Of a stretch of DNA of 64,000 nt, positions 17,701 to 31,300 are shown one piece after another. This stretch comes from Auanema rhodensis (taxonomy: Eukaryota; Nematoda; Chromadorea; Rhabditida; Rhabditidae). Position numbers and translations under genes: made by a program. Position 1 is the stretch's first letter; the number at the start of each line of letters is the position of its first letter. Where the stretch lies: positions 6,479,131 to 6,543,130 of the forward strand of contig OZ059894.1 of the NCBI GenBank assembly GCA_964057225.1. Reading direction: 5' to 3'. Below the pieces are notes generated by a model, which was given only the letters and a program-made list of their open reading frames with translations, was not told where the DNA came from and made no database searches.

Positions 17701-20700
17701 GATTGATTGAGAGATAGATGATTCAGAATTTGACGTAAAGGATGAGGCTTGTTATGCAGATAAGGTTATAAACGAGAGGAACGGCAGAGCGAAAATGCAT
17801 AATATTAGTTTTGAAGGTGCCAGTGTATACATATGGTAAAATTGAAAGTAAAATATTCGGAAGGCTAGACAAAAATTTTGAATTCAAAAAGAAAATATAA
17901 AACTTAATTGATTTTTTAATATATTTTGTTTATTTCATTTTCTTATTAAATAAAATATACATAGTTTAACTGATTCTTCGTTGGATCTGTCCTTTTGTAT
18001 ATCATAGAAAGTGCTTGAGAATGCAGCGAAATTCTGAATGCATTCCTAATATACGATGTGAATGAAAGCCAAGTAAAGAAGACTCCAAATGATATTTCTC
18101 CTAATAATAGAATTTTGATATTTAACAATATTTTTTTTTGTTTTTATTTCGATACAAATGAATGAAAACGGGAGTTAAACATGTAATTCTAAACTAGATA
18201 AATTGATCGTTCCGATAGTTTAAATTTTGCTTTAATCAGGAAACAGCTAGCGTAGAAAAAAGACAAAAAAAAGACAAAATAATTACAGTTGATGGATAAA
18301 TATCCTGAATTTTGAAAGAAGAAAGGCACAAGAAATTAATGTAAATAGTCTACTGACTAGTTCCGAAATTGCATAAAACAGAGTGTTAAAGAAAAACATG
18401 ACAGAGGTGAGAAAGATGCAAGTGATGCAAGTTGTTGAAGCTGTTCGCAATACTGAAGAGCTTCGATTTGAGATTATAAAGCTATGATAAGTTTGAATTT
18501 CTTCATTGATATGCATATACGAAAGATGGGTTGAGATAGAAAAGAAAAACGAGATATTTTAGCAACGGATTAGAAGCAATATCCATGGGAATTAGTCTGA
18601 ATTTTAAAGGCAATTGCGTAAAAATTTGATAAATTGGAATAGGATGGAGTAGAAATCCGAAAGAGGCGAGTTAGCTGTGTGGTGACCGAAGGAACGGAAA
18701 GATTGTGGCCGACGGGCAATATTTTAAAGTGAGAGCCCAACGGATAGATATTAGATATCCTTAGTTATAGCAATCTTGGATGGAGTGCGGATACTTTTTG
18801 CTTTCAGGTGAAGAGACAGCAGAAGCAATAAGTATGACTGAATGTAAGAATACAGATATGTAAGAGAAATAGACAATGTGGATAAAGAGAGAAGTATATG
18901 ATGAAGAATGGAGAAAGAGGCAGGGAATTGGGGCGATGTAGTGTAATGAGGAGAACAGTAGAGGCGAATGAAGCAAAAAGGAGAGAGGAGAAAGAGAATA
19001 GAGTGTTATGAAGGCAAAAGCAGAATGAACAGAATAGTGACTATGAGAGTTACTCCCGCTTCAATTCAATTAAAATAGTAATATAAGCATATTAAGAAAT
19101 AGATCAATTCTGGTTAATAGTTATGAGCTGGAACAGATTAAGGTAGTTGCTTGGGTTTAACACAGGTGCTTTCACATAACAAGGTTTGTAGAGTCTTATC
19201 TATGCCGTTTCTGATCAAGATTCAATTTGGGTAATCCAATTTGACCTGAGAATAAGAAAGAATAAAAATAAAATTACTTCAATAGTTTTTGGAGGGTTTT
19301 TGCCTTTTTCAGGATAAAGTGTGATAACTAACAATATCGTTTTAACCAGATAAATGATGTATAAACATGATATATTATATGAAGATAGAAAAATCATCAA
19401 AAAAAATTCAAAATTCTAAGAAATTTAAAAGTAAAAACGAAATTGAAATGAAATGTATGCGTTCAGTAATACGGAGTAATATAACTCACAACTCTGATTT
19501 GAAAAGCTAACAAACAAGGCAATATCAGGACAAAAGCTTGGCAGAAAGCGTAAATGAAATGCAGTAGCTTACTATATTGACTATACATATACTTTTTTCT
19601 CTTAAATTGTTAGAATTGAATTGTTAGAATCAATGGATGATACGAAATGAAAGCCGATGATGGATTCTTACAAGTGGATTGGATTACAGAATGGCAGTGA
19701 GTTGAGGACAAGAAAGGAAAATATTCAGAAGCTTTTAAATCTATAAATATGTATTTAAATAGCTAACATATCCTTAACGAGACAGATTTTGAGAACCAAT
19801 GTACAAAATACTTAGCTAGAAATTTCATAATCTTGCTGAGATATATCAGACAAGCAATATACCCATAACTTGGCGATCAAAACGATAAGTCACTGTTAAA
19901 AATTTGAGAAGCAAAAATAAGTGTATGAATTGGAGATTTTGTTGAAAAAATTGATATTTCAATTTAAATTCAGATTCATTGTTCTTGACAATAACAATTG
20001 ATTTAGTTCTGTCTTCCTCACAATAAAACAAGACGGAAAACAGCTTAAAGCAATAGCATGAGTTTGTCAGCTGCTTGAAAATACCTGATAGATAAGTAAA
20101 AACGGAGAAGTATTGAAGTGATAGTTTAATTCAAGAAGAGATTGGTCATCAGCTTATAGACAATATCTCAATTCAAATAACAAAATAATGAAAATTCTAT
20201 ATTTCTATTTGAAAAACAAAAGAATTCTAAGCATTTCGAGTACAACCAAAGAAGTTGTAAAAGAAGATATCACATCATAGAATACACTGTGTTTATCATG
20301 AACGTTTGGAATCATCTGAAAGTTCTTTTGAAAGCAAGCTTTTACGTTCTTCAATGAAAGTTCAGCAGAAATTATTGAAGAAGAAACTTGAAAATACAAA
20401 AGCAGTGAATGTCAAAAGTTTGAAACATGAAAATATTGTTTGAGCAAGGGATATGTACAGAAAAAGAAAAGAAATATAACGTGAGAAGAAGAAGAACGCA
20501 GAGAAAGATTTGGAGAGAGATGAGGAGGTTGAATGGATGATTATCGGAATGAATGTATATATATTGAAAACATACATACATATGTATATTATGTTAAGTT
20601 GTGATAATATATCTAATTTAAAAAGCATAAAGAGAAGCTGTGAGATGGTTGATCGAGCTAGTCAAGTGTTTTCATGATTGACCAAGATGAGCTAACTAAA

Positions 20701-22806
20701 GAGTGATGAGAGATGAGAGATGATAGGACATCGATTAACAGAAGAAAAATTGAAATGCTTATATACATATATACATAAAGGAAAAGAAAAATATGAAATA
20801 GAAGCTGATGAAATCGTTAGTAAGTGATAAACGTTAGGCGTTCGTGATATTGAATAACTGAAAGAACTTGACGATAAATAGCAAAAAATTGAAATCATCT
20901 AGTGAAAACGATTACAATCAATTTGTTCATGTAATGGACTTGTATTTATTACTTTGTTTTCCTAACGAATCGTCTCTTCAGCTAACCATTCAAAAAGAAA
21001 AATCGAAGACAACAATATGTGATAATAGTAAATAGGTAAATAGATGTAAGTATGTCATATTGAATTAATTCAGATTAAATGGCAATGAGCGTGATTAAGA
21101 GAGAGAGGGAATAAATGTAAAAGAGATTTAATGTAGACATTTATAAGACAGTTAGAGATAAGGTAAACGAAGGAGATAATAAAAGAGAATGCAATTGAAA
21201 GAGGATATAGATTTATAAAGAGGTGTCGAGATCGAGATACAAATGAGAGGACTGGATGAGATGATGAAAGAAAAGAGCGCAATTCCAATTTCTAGCAAAT
21301 TTGTCAAGAGAGAAGATCAAAGAGAGACTGACCGAGAGATTCAGAGAAAGTGAAGAAAACGATTTGAACAGAGGAAATCAAATTGGTGATGAAGGGATCT
21401 ATGGCAGCTGCTGCTCACTGCCATTTTCTTTCCATCTATTCTTCTTTCCGCTAGTATCTCAGTTTCGGTCCGTTGGTTGTCCGTTTGTCTCAAGCTCAAT
21501 GCCGGAATGTTTGACCGGAAACGAGATTTCGGATCTGGACAGCTTTCGTCTTGCACGTTCTAATAGACACACTCTAGCTCAGACAGAGAAATGTAAAGAA
21601 CTTGAGTTTTAGCGGAAGGGAGGACAAGCAGTCTAGCGTGAATCTGCCATCCGATTCTTACGCTGTTTGCCCTTGAACCAGATATTCTTGCAGAAAGTGA
21701 ATTCAGTTAAATGAAAACCAATATGCTCTTCGAAATTAAAAAGTCAAAGAGTTGAATGGTATGTGGGCTATCCTATGAAGTTTCAAGTTCAACAACCATG
21801 TGCATTACAATCGTCTTGATTTCAATTTACATTACATTCGAACAAAAAGATTTAAGAAAATGGAAAAGGACTTCTAAGATCTTTATTAAATCTAAATCAT
21901 ATTGTAAACAAGAGAAAAAGAAGAAAACTATGATGATGAAGAACTGTGTTTACAATTGGATGGACTAGCATCAGGATTGAACAATGGACAACAGCAGCAG
22001 ATATACCAGAGCAGTTGTGTTAGATTTGGCGTTCTATAGCCATTGGCAATATCTTATGATAGTGAAAGAATAACAAAAATAAAAAAATTGATAAATTAAA
22101 AAAAAGAAAAGAAGAAAGAATACTTCTGATGAAAATAATTATTAAAAAGAAACTCGGAATGAAGAATTAGGAAACAAAAAAATTATTTTCTTAACTACAA
22201 GAACACAAATATTCTTTTTTTTGTATTTTATAATGAAAATAATTGTTGTAATAATATAAATAGTACAAATATTTTTATAATATTCTTACATGTTCTAATA
22301 ATATATTATAAGAGAGTATTGATATAGAGAGTTCGTGTATGACTATTACTTCCTCAATGTGCTGGTAACAAATTTATTCAGTTTAAAATCTTTTTTTCAC
22401 GGTCAAGTTGGAAATATAATATTCTTAAGAATAAGATGATTTAGAATCATAAATTACTGTAAAACAAACATCAATTTAAATTTTTTTTGTAATTGAAAAA
22501 GGTTTGAATGAACGACATATGTTCATATTCAAGCATAATCATCATCATTGTTTTTGTAAATTTGTATTTTTCATCTTTAAAAAAAAGTTTTGAAACAGAT
22601 GTTTGTTTAAAATAAAGATATATATTTTTTTGTTTTTTAATAAGTAAGTATGAGAAATATATTAATTAACTATTATTATATTGTAAAGAAAATTAGCAAC
22701 CATTACGAAATCATTTTTTATAAACATGTTTTTGATTAATTTGTATATATCCTCAGGCTATGTGATGGTAATTATTATTTCAAAACAATTTCAAAACAAT
22801 AATACT

Positions 22807-22814
22807 ATATATAA
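22807..22814 (+). promoter_or_regulatory. TATA-like box of the MATH-BTB gene
   Basis: TATATAAG about 45 bp upstream of the ATG at 22860. Spacing would allow a very short 5' UTR. Position and sequence only. Confidence 0.4.
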
Positions 22815-22859
22815 GCTCAGGATATTATTCATTTCTATTCTGAAGTGTTGGTGTTCGTT

Positions 22860-24122
22860 ATGGAGTTCACCTTGAGCCACACCTTTAGGAACGTCAAGGA
22901 TACTGATGGTCCTCATTACTCTGATCGTTTCATAAATAATTTTATTACATGGTAATTATCGAATTTTAAAACAAATACTTCTGTTTTATAGGTTTATCGA
23001 AATTGAAACTTGGAATGAGGAAGACGAAACAAAAAAAATTGCTGTAAATCTATGTGCAGATATAGATGACACGAAAGTCCTCATCTCCGCGGATTGGAAG
23101 ATAGATGGAGTATTAAAATGTTCTTTGGGAATCGAAAATTTTGATCAAAATGTAAGCTACTTTCCTTTTTTTTTTATTTACGTTTAATAAACAGTTGTCT
23201 TTATCTTCTGCGAATGGACAGAATACAGGTAAAACTCCGCTTTTTTCAACAAGCGTTGACCAATTTTCCCAATATTATGATGATGAGGACTTAAAGGTTA
23301 AAGTCATAATATTCGATAGAAAGTCCTCTAATCTGATGTAATCATAATGTTTTTCTTTATCGAATGTTTAATTCTTAGGAATTTACCTACTTATAATTTT
23401 TTTCGTCCATTTTGTGGAACTGATTTCATTTTAATCGTCAAAGAAAGTAAATTATACTGCCATAGTCAGGTAAGGAATTTCAGAACCACTTCTCTAAGCT
23501 AATTTAGATCCTAAAAATTCACTCCAAGTTATTTTGTGGTTTGATTGGTGATCAATCATACGAAGAACTTGAAAGTATCAACACAGAAACTGATTTTGAT
23601 TCAAAAGGTATACTTATATCAGATTGTAAAATAAAAATTATTATTTGAGACAACGTTTTTAACGTTACAAACTTTGCCCCGGACGCGGATATATCCGCAA
23701 GCAATGTTTCAAATTTTCTCAACGAGTTATATTGTCCGACCATTAGTTTGACTGGTAAGATTTTATAAAAAAACAGTAACAAATTGTATTGTAGAGTCTA
23801 ATGTTATGAAAGTTCTTGAACTTTCCTGGATGTTTGATGCTAAACTGGTAAAATACAATTGCGGAAAGTTCTTGAAAAACTACGATGGAAGCAGGTTATC
23901 AAAACATTCGATCATGTTTGCAGCATGGCTGTACGATATCGAGGATTTTAAGGTTTGAGTGTAGAAATTAAATAAAACAAATTTTCTTAACAGATGGAAA
24001 CATTAGATTATGTGACATCACAAGAAACATTTTGTAATTATTTATTGGACCATAGATATAAAAATATTCCAATCAACAAGCAGTTAATGATTTGTGAATA
24101 TTTTTTGAGAAAATTTCAATAG
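22860..24122 (+). CDS. MATH-BTB (BATH) domain protein
   Basis: Likely Cullin-3 ubiquitin-ligase substrate adaptor: in the MATH-BTB family the MATH domain binds targets and BTB binds CUL3. Exons: 22860-22951, 22992-23151, 23195-23337, 23379-23469, 23508-23607, 23650-23754, 23795-23952 and 23994-24122 (TAG), joined in frame to 325 residues; all introns are 38-43 bp. The N-terminus (FTLSHTFRNVKD, then WFIEIETWNEEDE) fits a divergent MATH domain. The middle has a BTB core (GTDFILIVKESKLYCHSQIL followed by KIHSKLFCGLIG). The C-terminal part (LELSWMFDAKLVKYNCGKFL) resembles the end of BTB and the following helices. Such genes are expanded in nematodes and often fast-evolving. It is isolated, with no neighbour within 1 kb. 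Confidence 0.82.
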
Positions 24123-25326
24123 AAGTAATATAATTGTGTAAGATTCGTGGAGTTTTTGCTTTTCTTTACTATTATGTTTTTTTCTTCTATAGTATATGTT
24201 CATGCTCTATGAACCAGAGCTTTCATCAGAAACTAATTGAAGTTGTTTTGTTTTATTTTGAATTGTTAAAATAAATGTTTTTTATCTTGGATTTAAACAG
24301 TAATATAATAAAAAATATTTAATATTCAAATCTAAAACAAACAAATATGAATTAATACTAAATACAACCGTTCACATAGTTAAAAATATAAAAAATAACA
24401 AATACTTTACGTTTTACGTGTTTGAAAAAATTGTTTTGTTACTGCAGCAATAAGGAATCGGTTGATAAGGATATAGATTTATCTGTCCTATTGTTTTTAT
24501 AAATACTGCTACAATTTGCTTAATATGGAAAGATCTTATTTCTATTTTGGGATTTTAACAAAATCGGATTTTATAAATTACATAGTGACGTATAAAACGT
24601 GCCTTTCTTTACAGATTATGTTTCAGTATACTGCATTCGAACAGTTTCTTTGTTTATTATTAGAACAAAAATAATATTTTCTTTTTTTAACAAGTATATC
24701 ACAGTTATATAAACAAATATAAGAAACTTGGATTGACAATTGCAAGCATTCAATCTTCATAATCAATATTTCTTGCAGAAAATACCCTTAGGAAGTTTAA
24801 GACACCTACAGTAATCCAGAAAAGAATTAATAAAACAATCTATTGTTTTATGTAAATGAAATAATTCAATTTCAAAAGTTATATTTCCCTAATTAGGTTA
24901 AAAACATTTATAAGTTTCAAATTGAAAGTGGTAAGTTAAGGAAAGCAGCAACTTCTATATGTTACATTTAATTGAACAAATTCGAGTTTTCAACCATTTT
25001 TCAAAATTTAGAACTGCAGACTAATACAAAACAAAACTAATAAATATTCCATTGAATTCTACCATTTGAATAAAGTAACTGAAATACATATTGGTGATTG
25101 GTGATATCTTGTTGAGTCCGATTAGAAACGGCTAATAACTAGGATTTTCCGATTGCGTCATCATTCATCCTAAAACAGAGTTAAATCTTCTTTTCTTCTA
25201 TAAAAACATGACATGAAGATTGAAATATCTTCATTTTTCCGTTAATTTTCATTCGAGTATATTCTCGCTTTCAATTTACTCTCGATATTTCATATACCTT
25301 TTTAGTTTAACCTATATCATATAGTT
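24123..25326. other. AT-rich intergenic region
   Basis: No gene seen. The last 250 bp (from about 25080) contains more structured sequence (GATTGCGTCATCATTCATCC) and a TATA box, and probably serves as the promoter of the exon at 25327. Confidence 0.5.
25198..25205 (+). promoter_or_regulatory. TATA box of putative distal OTX promoter
   Basis: TATAAAAA 122 bp upstream of the ATG at 25327, which would give a 5' UTR of about 100 nt. No other start is nearby. Confidence 0.4.
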
Positions 25327-28300
25327 ATGGGACCAAATTTTATTCGTGACTTATATAGTAATAATGCTCCAAGAAGTGATGAACACCAAATTTCATCAAA
25401 TCTTCCATATCAACAATCGCCTACAGTAAGTCAAATCATTAATTAGATAAAAGTTGATATAACAATTTCATTTTTTAAAACAAAACATAATAAAATTGTT
25501 TAAATATATTTAATTATATTTAAATTGTAAAGTATATGCATAATTTAGTTTATTTATAAAATGTATTCATAAATTAATAAAAGAAATGTGAATGAATGTC
25601 CCTAGTAAGGATAATGCTCAATGGAGAAGCCATTATTATACGGTCGACCATTTGACTTTTCGTGACTTAATTCCTTTTCTTGGCTTTTCCTTGCCAGTAA
25701 TCTCACGCTAGTCATCCTTTTCCTATCTTCATAATGTCCTTCTTCAATCCTTTCGAACCTACCATTACGGGTTTATCCACTGTCGGTCTTGGTGCTAATC
25801 ATACCTCAGCCTTGTGCCATCTCTAATGTAGCATGAAGAGCTGATCTACCTTCTTCATATACTATACTTACATCTCATATATGTCCGAATATCTAATATC
25901 AGGAAGTAAAATAAGAAAGAAATACAGTACTAATCCATCAAATCAAGCGAATGTCACCACCTTAATCTTTTGAATCTTAATTAATTGCATACAAAATGCA
26001 TCAAATATATTAATACCAAACATAACTAATAATATAAGAAATGATTAAAAAAAACATTTGTCTATTAACATTGGTATATTCTGTATAATTTTCATTGTTA
26101 ATCATTTGTATAAATAGAATGATAACAAGTCTTCATGTTTATTTAAATATTAAGATATAATTATAAATTGTTTTATAACAAATTCAAATAATTCCAATGT
26201 ATATTCGATGAGAAATCAAATAAAATTTGTTTAAATTACTATAACTCAATCCCTTATATCAGTTATTTTTTTATATAGTATAATATATCGTTTGATACAT
26301 TATAAATTAGTATTGTGTTCTACTTCTATCCGTCTGTTCTTCTTCACCTATATTTAATCCTATTTGATTGACCCCTTTTAACAAACAAGTTCACTCGGGA
26401 CCTAGCAAATCCTTTGCCTCGCTGACTCTGGGTTCATTCTCCGTATGCTTAACAGTCTATTTCCTTATCCATATTTGAACAGAAGACATCGTCTCGTGTA
26501 AGAAATACGTGCTGACATCTAGACGAAGCTATTATCGCAGAACTCATTCTACGTACGAACAGCAATGGTTTTTTTCTTTCGATCTTTTGCCCTCCCATCT
26601 CTTGGCCATATGATTCAAAGAAAAATGAAAAGTAATGCGACGTTTTGATTATATAAATGATCACATCAGCAGGTTTTTAGTATTAAAGTTGAAACATCCG
26701 AAGTGATTATATTGAAAATAATGTAAACATTTATATTCTTGTTTCACAAATTGTTCTCTAAATGAACTTCTTTTTTCCGATAAGCCAATGAAAAACCGTT
26801 CTAGATGAGGTGTAACATACCATCCATCTATCAAGCTTGTTAACGTTAAAAAAAATAAAACAAGCATTACAAAAAAATAATTAAAAGCTTCATCAAACTT
26901 TATTATTATTTACTTTAAGAACAAACTGTCCTATGTTACTATTTGAATAGAAAAGAGTATCAAAGTTATATTGACACATCGAGAAGATGTAGACCTTATT
27001 CACACATCCTGTTATCCTAGCCCTAATCTTAGTATCCGTATATTTTTTTACTAGAAATAAAAGAATTATTTTTTGTTTATAAAGAGACACAAAACAATTT
27101 TGAGAGAAAAAATGTATAAAAGAAGATTATTTCTTATTTGATATGAAAAAATCTCAGTTATGACGACAATTGAAATTATAAAATTTGATCTTGGAGATAT
27201 TGATTTTATAATTACAAGTTAAGCTCATGAAATCTGAATTAAAGAATGTCTGATTGTATACGTCATGAATCCGTACGTAAATTGAAAGAATAGAAGCTGA
27301 AAAACAGATTGTAAAATTGATCTAAATCATAGATGATACTTGGATGTTGTAGAATATATAATATTAAAGATATTCAGAAGATGTTTCATTTCTCTCATTA
27401 TCTTTAAACTATTTTGACCATGTATAGTGCATAAGAATTTAACCCCTTTTAGAGATTACTTTCGATTCAACTTATAGTCAAATACAGTATCATTCTCTTT
27501 TCAATCTCAGCTGAATTCTAATCTAACCCTCTGATTATAGGATATACAAACGATGATCATTGTGATAGTACCTTGATACATGTACATCTGACGTCATTCA
27601 ATAAAAGACAATGCAATTTTTCCCAAGCTATGTGCTACAGATGAGCTAAATAGGCATGTGCAGCCTTGGCTGTCCTTAACTGTGACTCGATATATAATGA
27701 CGTCATCGTTATCGCTCCTCATCATCACACTTTATTGTGACATGAACATGTTGAGCTAATTGTCGGTTTTGTTGATGAGCAATACTGTATTATATAGTTA
27801 ATAATATTATTCATATATATTAAGAGTTATATCATATAAGATCATCTAACGAACGAGTCATTCATTCAGGATACGGTCAATTTATCAGTCCCTTTCCAAC
27901 CTTTAGATTAAACCTTCTCCCCTATCTGGTTGACTTAAGTACCTGGAAATAAATCCATATTCCTATCCTGTACTTGCCACACAGTTCAAGAACGTTAATT
28001 ACAAATCGTAAACTTTCTCATTTTATTGTGGATTCTATGGATAAATATATAAGATTTACGATGTAGTAGTTGTGTTGATTAGTGCGCGAAAATGAATGGC
28101 AACTGGCACCAGATAATCGGATGAATGTTGTAAAACTTCGACCACAATAATGACTTTCATGAGTATGAAGACGATTAACTTATTTCTAACTGTCTCTCAC
28201 TCGTTCTTTCACATTAGGTCATTTAGCTGTTATATTTCTTAATTCCTTCATAGTTGTAACCTATCCAAATGTTATACGGAAGTTGGTTCATCAACTTACT

Positions 28301-31300
28301 TATGAACTAAGACGATTAAACTTCTAAATCAAGATTATTATTCTAGCTTTATTACTATTTTCCTATTATAATCTTTGTCCATATGAGGTAGTCAATGAAA
28401 TCAAAAGAATTCTTCAAGTATTTCATGAGTTTAACTCAAGTTCATATCCATAAATAACCAAGAGTAAGCAATCAAGAGGCTTTATTCATTCTTTTTATGG
28501 TTTAAAGTTTTTTTCTTCATTAATTGATCCCAATTTATTGCAAAGCATCCAGAATAAAAAATTAGATTTTAACTCAATATTGTCTCGTAATTATCTAATA
28601 ATTGAGCAAATAGAAATGGATACTTGCTAACTGTCTGCACTGTGTTACCCAGATATGTGGCCTAATGTCGTAACATTTACCCAATAAGGAGTCAGAAAAT
28701 CTGTTCCTAATCTCACTATTTACCGAAAACAACAGGATCTAATAGATAAAACAAACAAATGACAGATTTCCTAACAGCGTCATCATCGTCATCGTTTTCG
28801 TTAATTTTATTGTGTACTAGTAGCGTCTGCCGGCTTGTTATTATCATTCCTGAAAGTCTGCCCATGAAAACTTGGCTAGTTGGCTGGAATACCATGATAG
28901 CAATGTTATGAGGTTGTTGTGCACAATTGTATCAAACAGAATATGTTCCTGATTTCAATAACAACCAGATTTCAAAATAAACGTTTTCATCTGCTAACTA
29001 TTATGTAGTTAAACTATTGCTATATATGAATAATGACGTCACATGGTATGGACATGTACACGTACTGTCGTGCAGGTTCCGCACCTGCCTCTGAATATTG
29101 ATGATGATACAGAAGTAGAAAGAAAAGAAGAAATGAGAGATAATGCAAGTGAGCGAGATGTAGAGCAAAGGTAAAGAAAAATACTCTGATTCCATTCGAA
29201 TAGTTGTGTAATGATCGTCTACAGTAATTGAGATGAGCAGCAAGCAACCATTTAAGGATTAGAAACACATTGCCTACCAGCAATTTTCACCGGCCTCGTT
29301 CTTCTAGGCCACATCGAGCCATGTGACAGAGATGATCTGAAGATGGGCCACGAGACAACCTCATTTGGCTTTTCGTCGGAAATGCATTTGTGTTCTTTCA
29401 TAAACGACTATGACTATGTTTTACGTTGAAACATGAACGGCCCCCACGCTGTTTCAGACTGTAAACTTGAAGACTATGTCATTTAAACTGATTTTATTGG
29501 TTTCTGAGTAAGATATTAAAATATTAACACATTACAAGAAACATTTCAATTAATAATTTCTGATTTAATCATACCTGTAACAAAGAAAATAATCAGTTCA
29601 TTCCCTATCCGGTCATTGTATATGTTTTATAAATGTTCCTTTTAATCTAATTAATGGTTTATATTGAGCAATTTGTCAATTCAATATTCCCACCCAGTTA
29701 CATGATGTTAAAATGATTTAAATCCTTTCCTTAGGGTGTTTTCTTTTGGCAACTTGTACTATACTTTCAGTCCCCAGGCTTCTTCACCAAGCAAATTACT
29801 AACAGGACAGGATTACGAAAACCCTTCAAATGGGCGAAGAAGCTAGGGATATATGGAACACTGAAGAGTACGATAGAGGGTGAAAGAAATAAAGAAAAAG
29901 AGAGATATACGCACATACATACATATAGCCTCAGGCTCGCAGGCAGTATGTAAATTATGGAGACCCCCCTAGGCAAAGTCGGATTACGGTAATCGTCAGT
30001 AGACAGAAAGCCAATTTTCCCACGACGAAGAATACTAACATTTGCATAAGGATAGAAAGAAAGCCGGCTGCTGCTTCTGCTTTTCCATGGATGAATCAGT
30101 CAGCTTCAGCTTCTTCTTTCATTTAAGAAAATCGAAAACTAACTAGTTATCTCTAAGTAGCTTGATGAAATACCCTAACGACAGATGGAGATAAATTATC
30201 TCATTAACGTTTATGGTAAAGAGATATTTCTACTTTTCATTTTTTTCAGCTAAATTTTCAAATTAAGAAAGTACTTCCGTTCAGACCATAAAGAAGTTTA
30301 AACAGTATAAAAATTTTGATGAAAACAAATCTTGAAAATCCGCCAAAAATAAAAAAAGTGTTCTTCTCATACAGAAAAAAAATAAAATGGTTAGCTGTCT
30401 GAATAGAACATCAATTGACCTTAACTGTTTTTTTTTTCGAATAATGTTCTAATTTTGATTAAAATGAAATAAAATTAATAAAATAGAAACAAAAACCAAC
30501 AAATGAAAATAAAAAAACCAATCACGTTTTATTTAACATAATCTGTAGCGTTTCGCTTTCATACAAATTCAAATATTGGTTTCTGATCGAAAAGTTGATC
30601 TTTTTTACATTTCATTTTCGTTTTCTTTTTTTTTTGAACCCGTTTATCTTATGTAGTTTTTACTATTTAAAATATACAAACATTGTTTTAATTGTTTTAC
30701 TTCTGACTATACATCAAAGTGTAAAAATCATTTGAGTATGTCGATAAAATCTGTCTTTAAGTATTTATAAAACGTTAACTATTATAATGAAGAAGAAGAT
30801 GAAGAAATAAATACTATTGTCAGTGTATGTACTAAGATCCTAGAGTTTCCAATAGTCTCTGAAACAATGGGAATATGATTATAGGTATTCTCGTTTATAT
30901 TCAAAGCGCGGTAAACGGTGGCGGAAATAAGTAAATGATTCCATTTATTGACGATTCATTTGGCATGAATGATCGTGTTCAATCCCAAAGCCAAAAAACC
31001 GTTTATTTCTCTCATTTGCTCATATTATATTCCTTTGATTCTATTCTCTTCCTATCTATATCCTTCCAAAGTTTTTAATCTTTCCTTCTATTCCTTATGC
31101 GATATCCACTCTTCAAAGGCTATGATCTGTATTCAATACCGTATCTAGAGCGAAGAGATGATGTGGAGAACCTGACCACTTGACCAGGTTAAACACGGAT
31201 TGACACCCTACTGCCTCACCTGATGACTGATTTTAGAGAACATAAGAGGTAGCCAAGTATATGAGAAGTGATTCGGTTTCAATGAAGCCGCTCGCCATCG

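Larger units (their letters stand above)
8486..22859. other. 14-kb gene-poor, purine-rich intergenic region
   Basis: I see no gene with domain or splice support. The plus strand is A+G-rich over most of 9-21.5 kb (for example 10000-10200, 18600-19000, 20460-20530), so chance minus-strand frames here are Phe/Ser/Leu-rich. Islands of more balanced composition occur near 9030-9190, 11755-12160 (CATTGGCTGCGC, then TAATCCGGCGTC) and 21400-21690. Two exact TGACGTCA sites lie at 15646 and 16213. The T-rich minus strand would suit long 5' introns of the kinase gene, but no exon was identified. Confidence 0.5.

Noticed and set aside
21301-21612. 103-residue plus frame and overlapping minus frame
   Set aside because: Open on both strands in a GC-balanced stretch, with no domain and no coding-type splice context; more likely regulatory.
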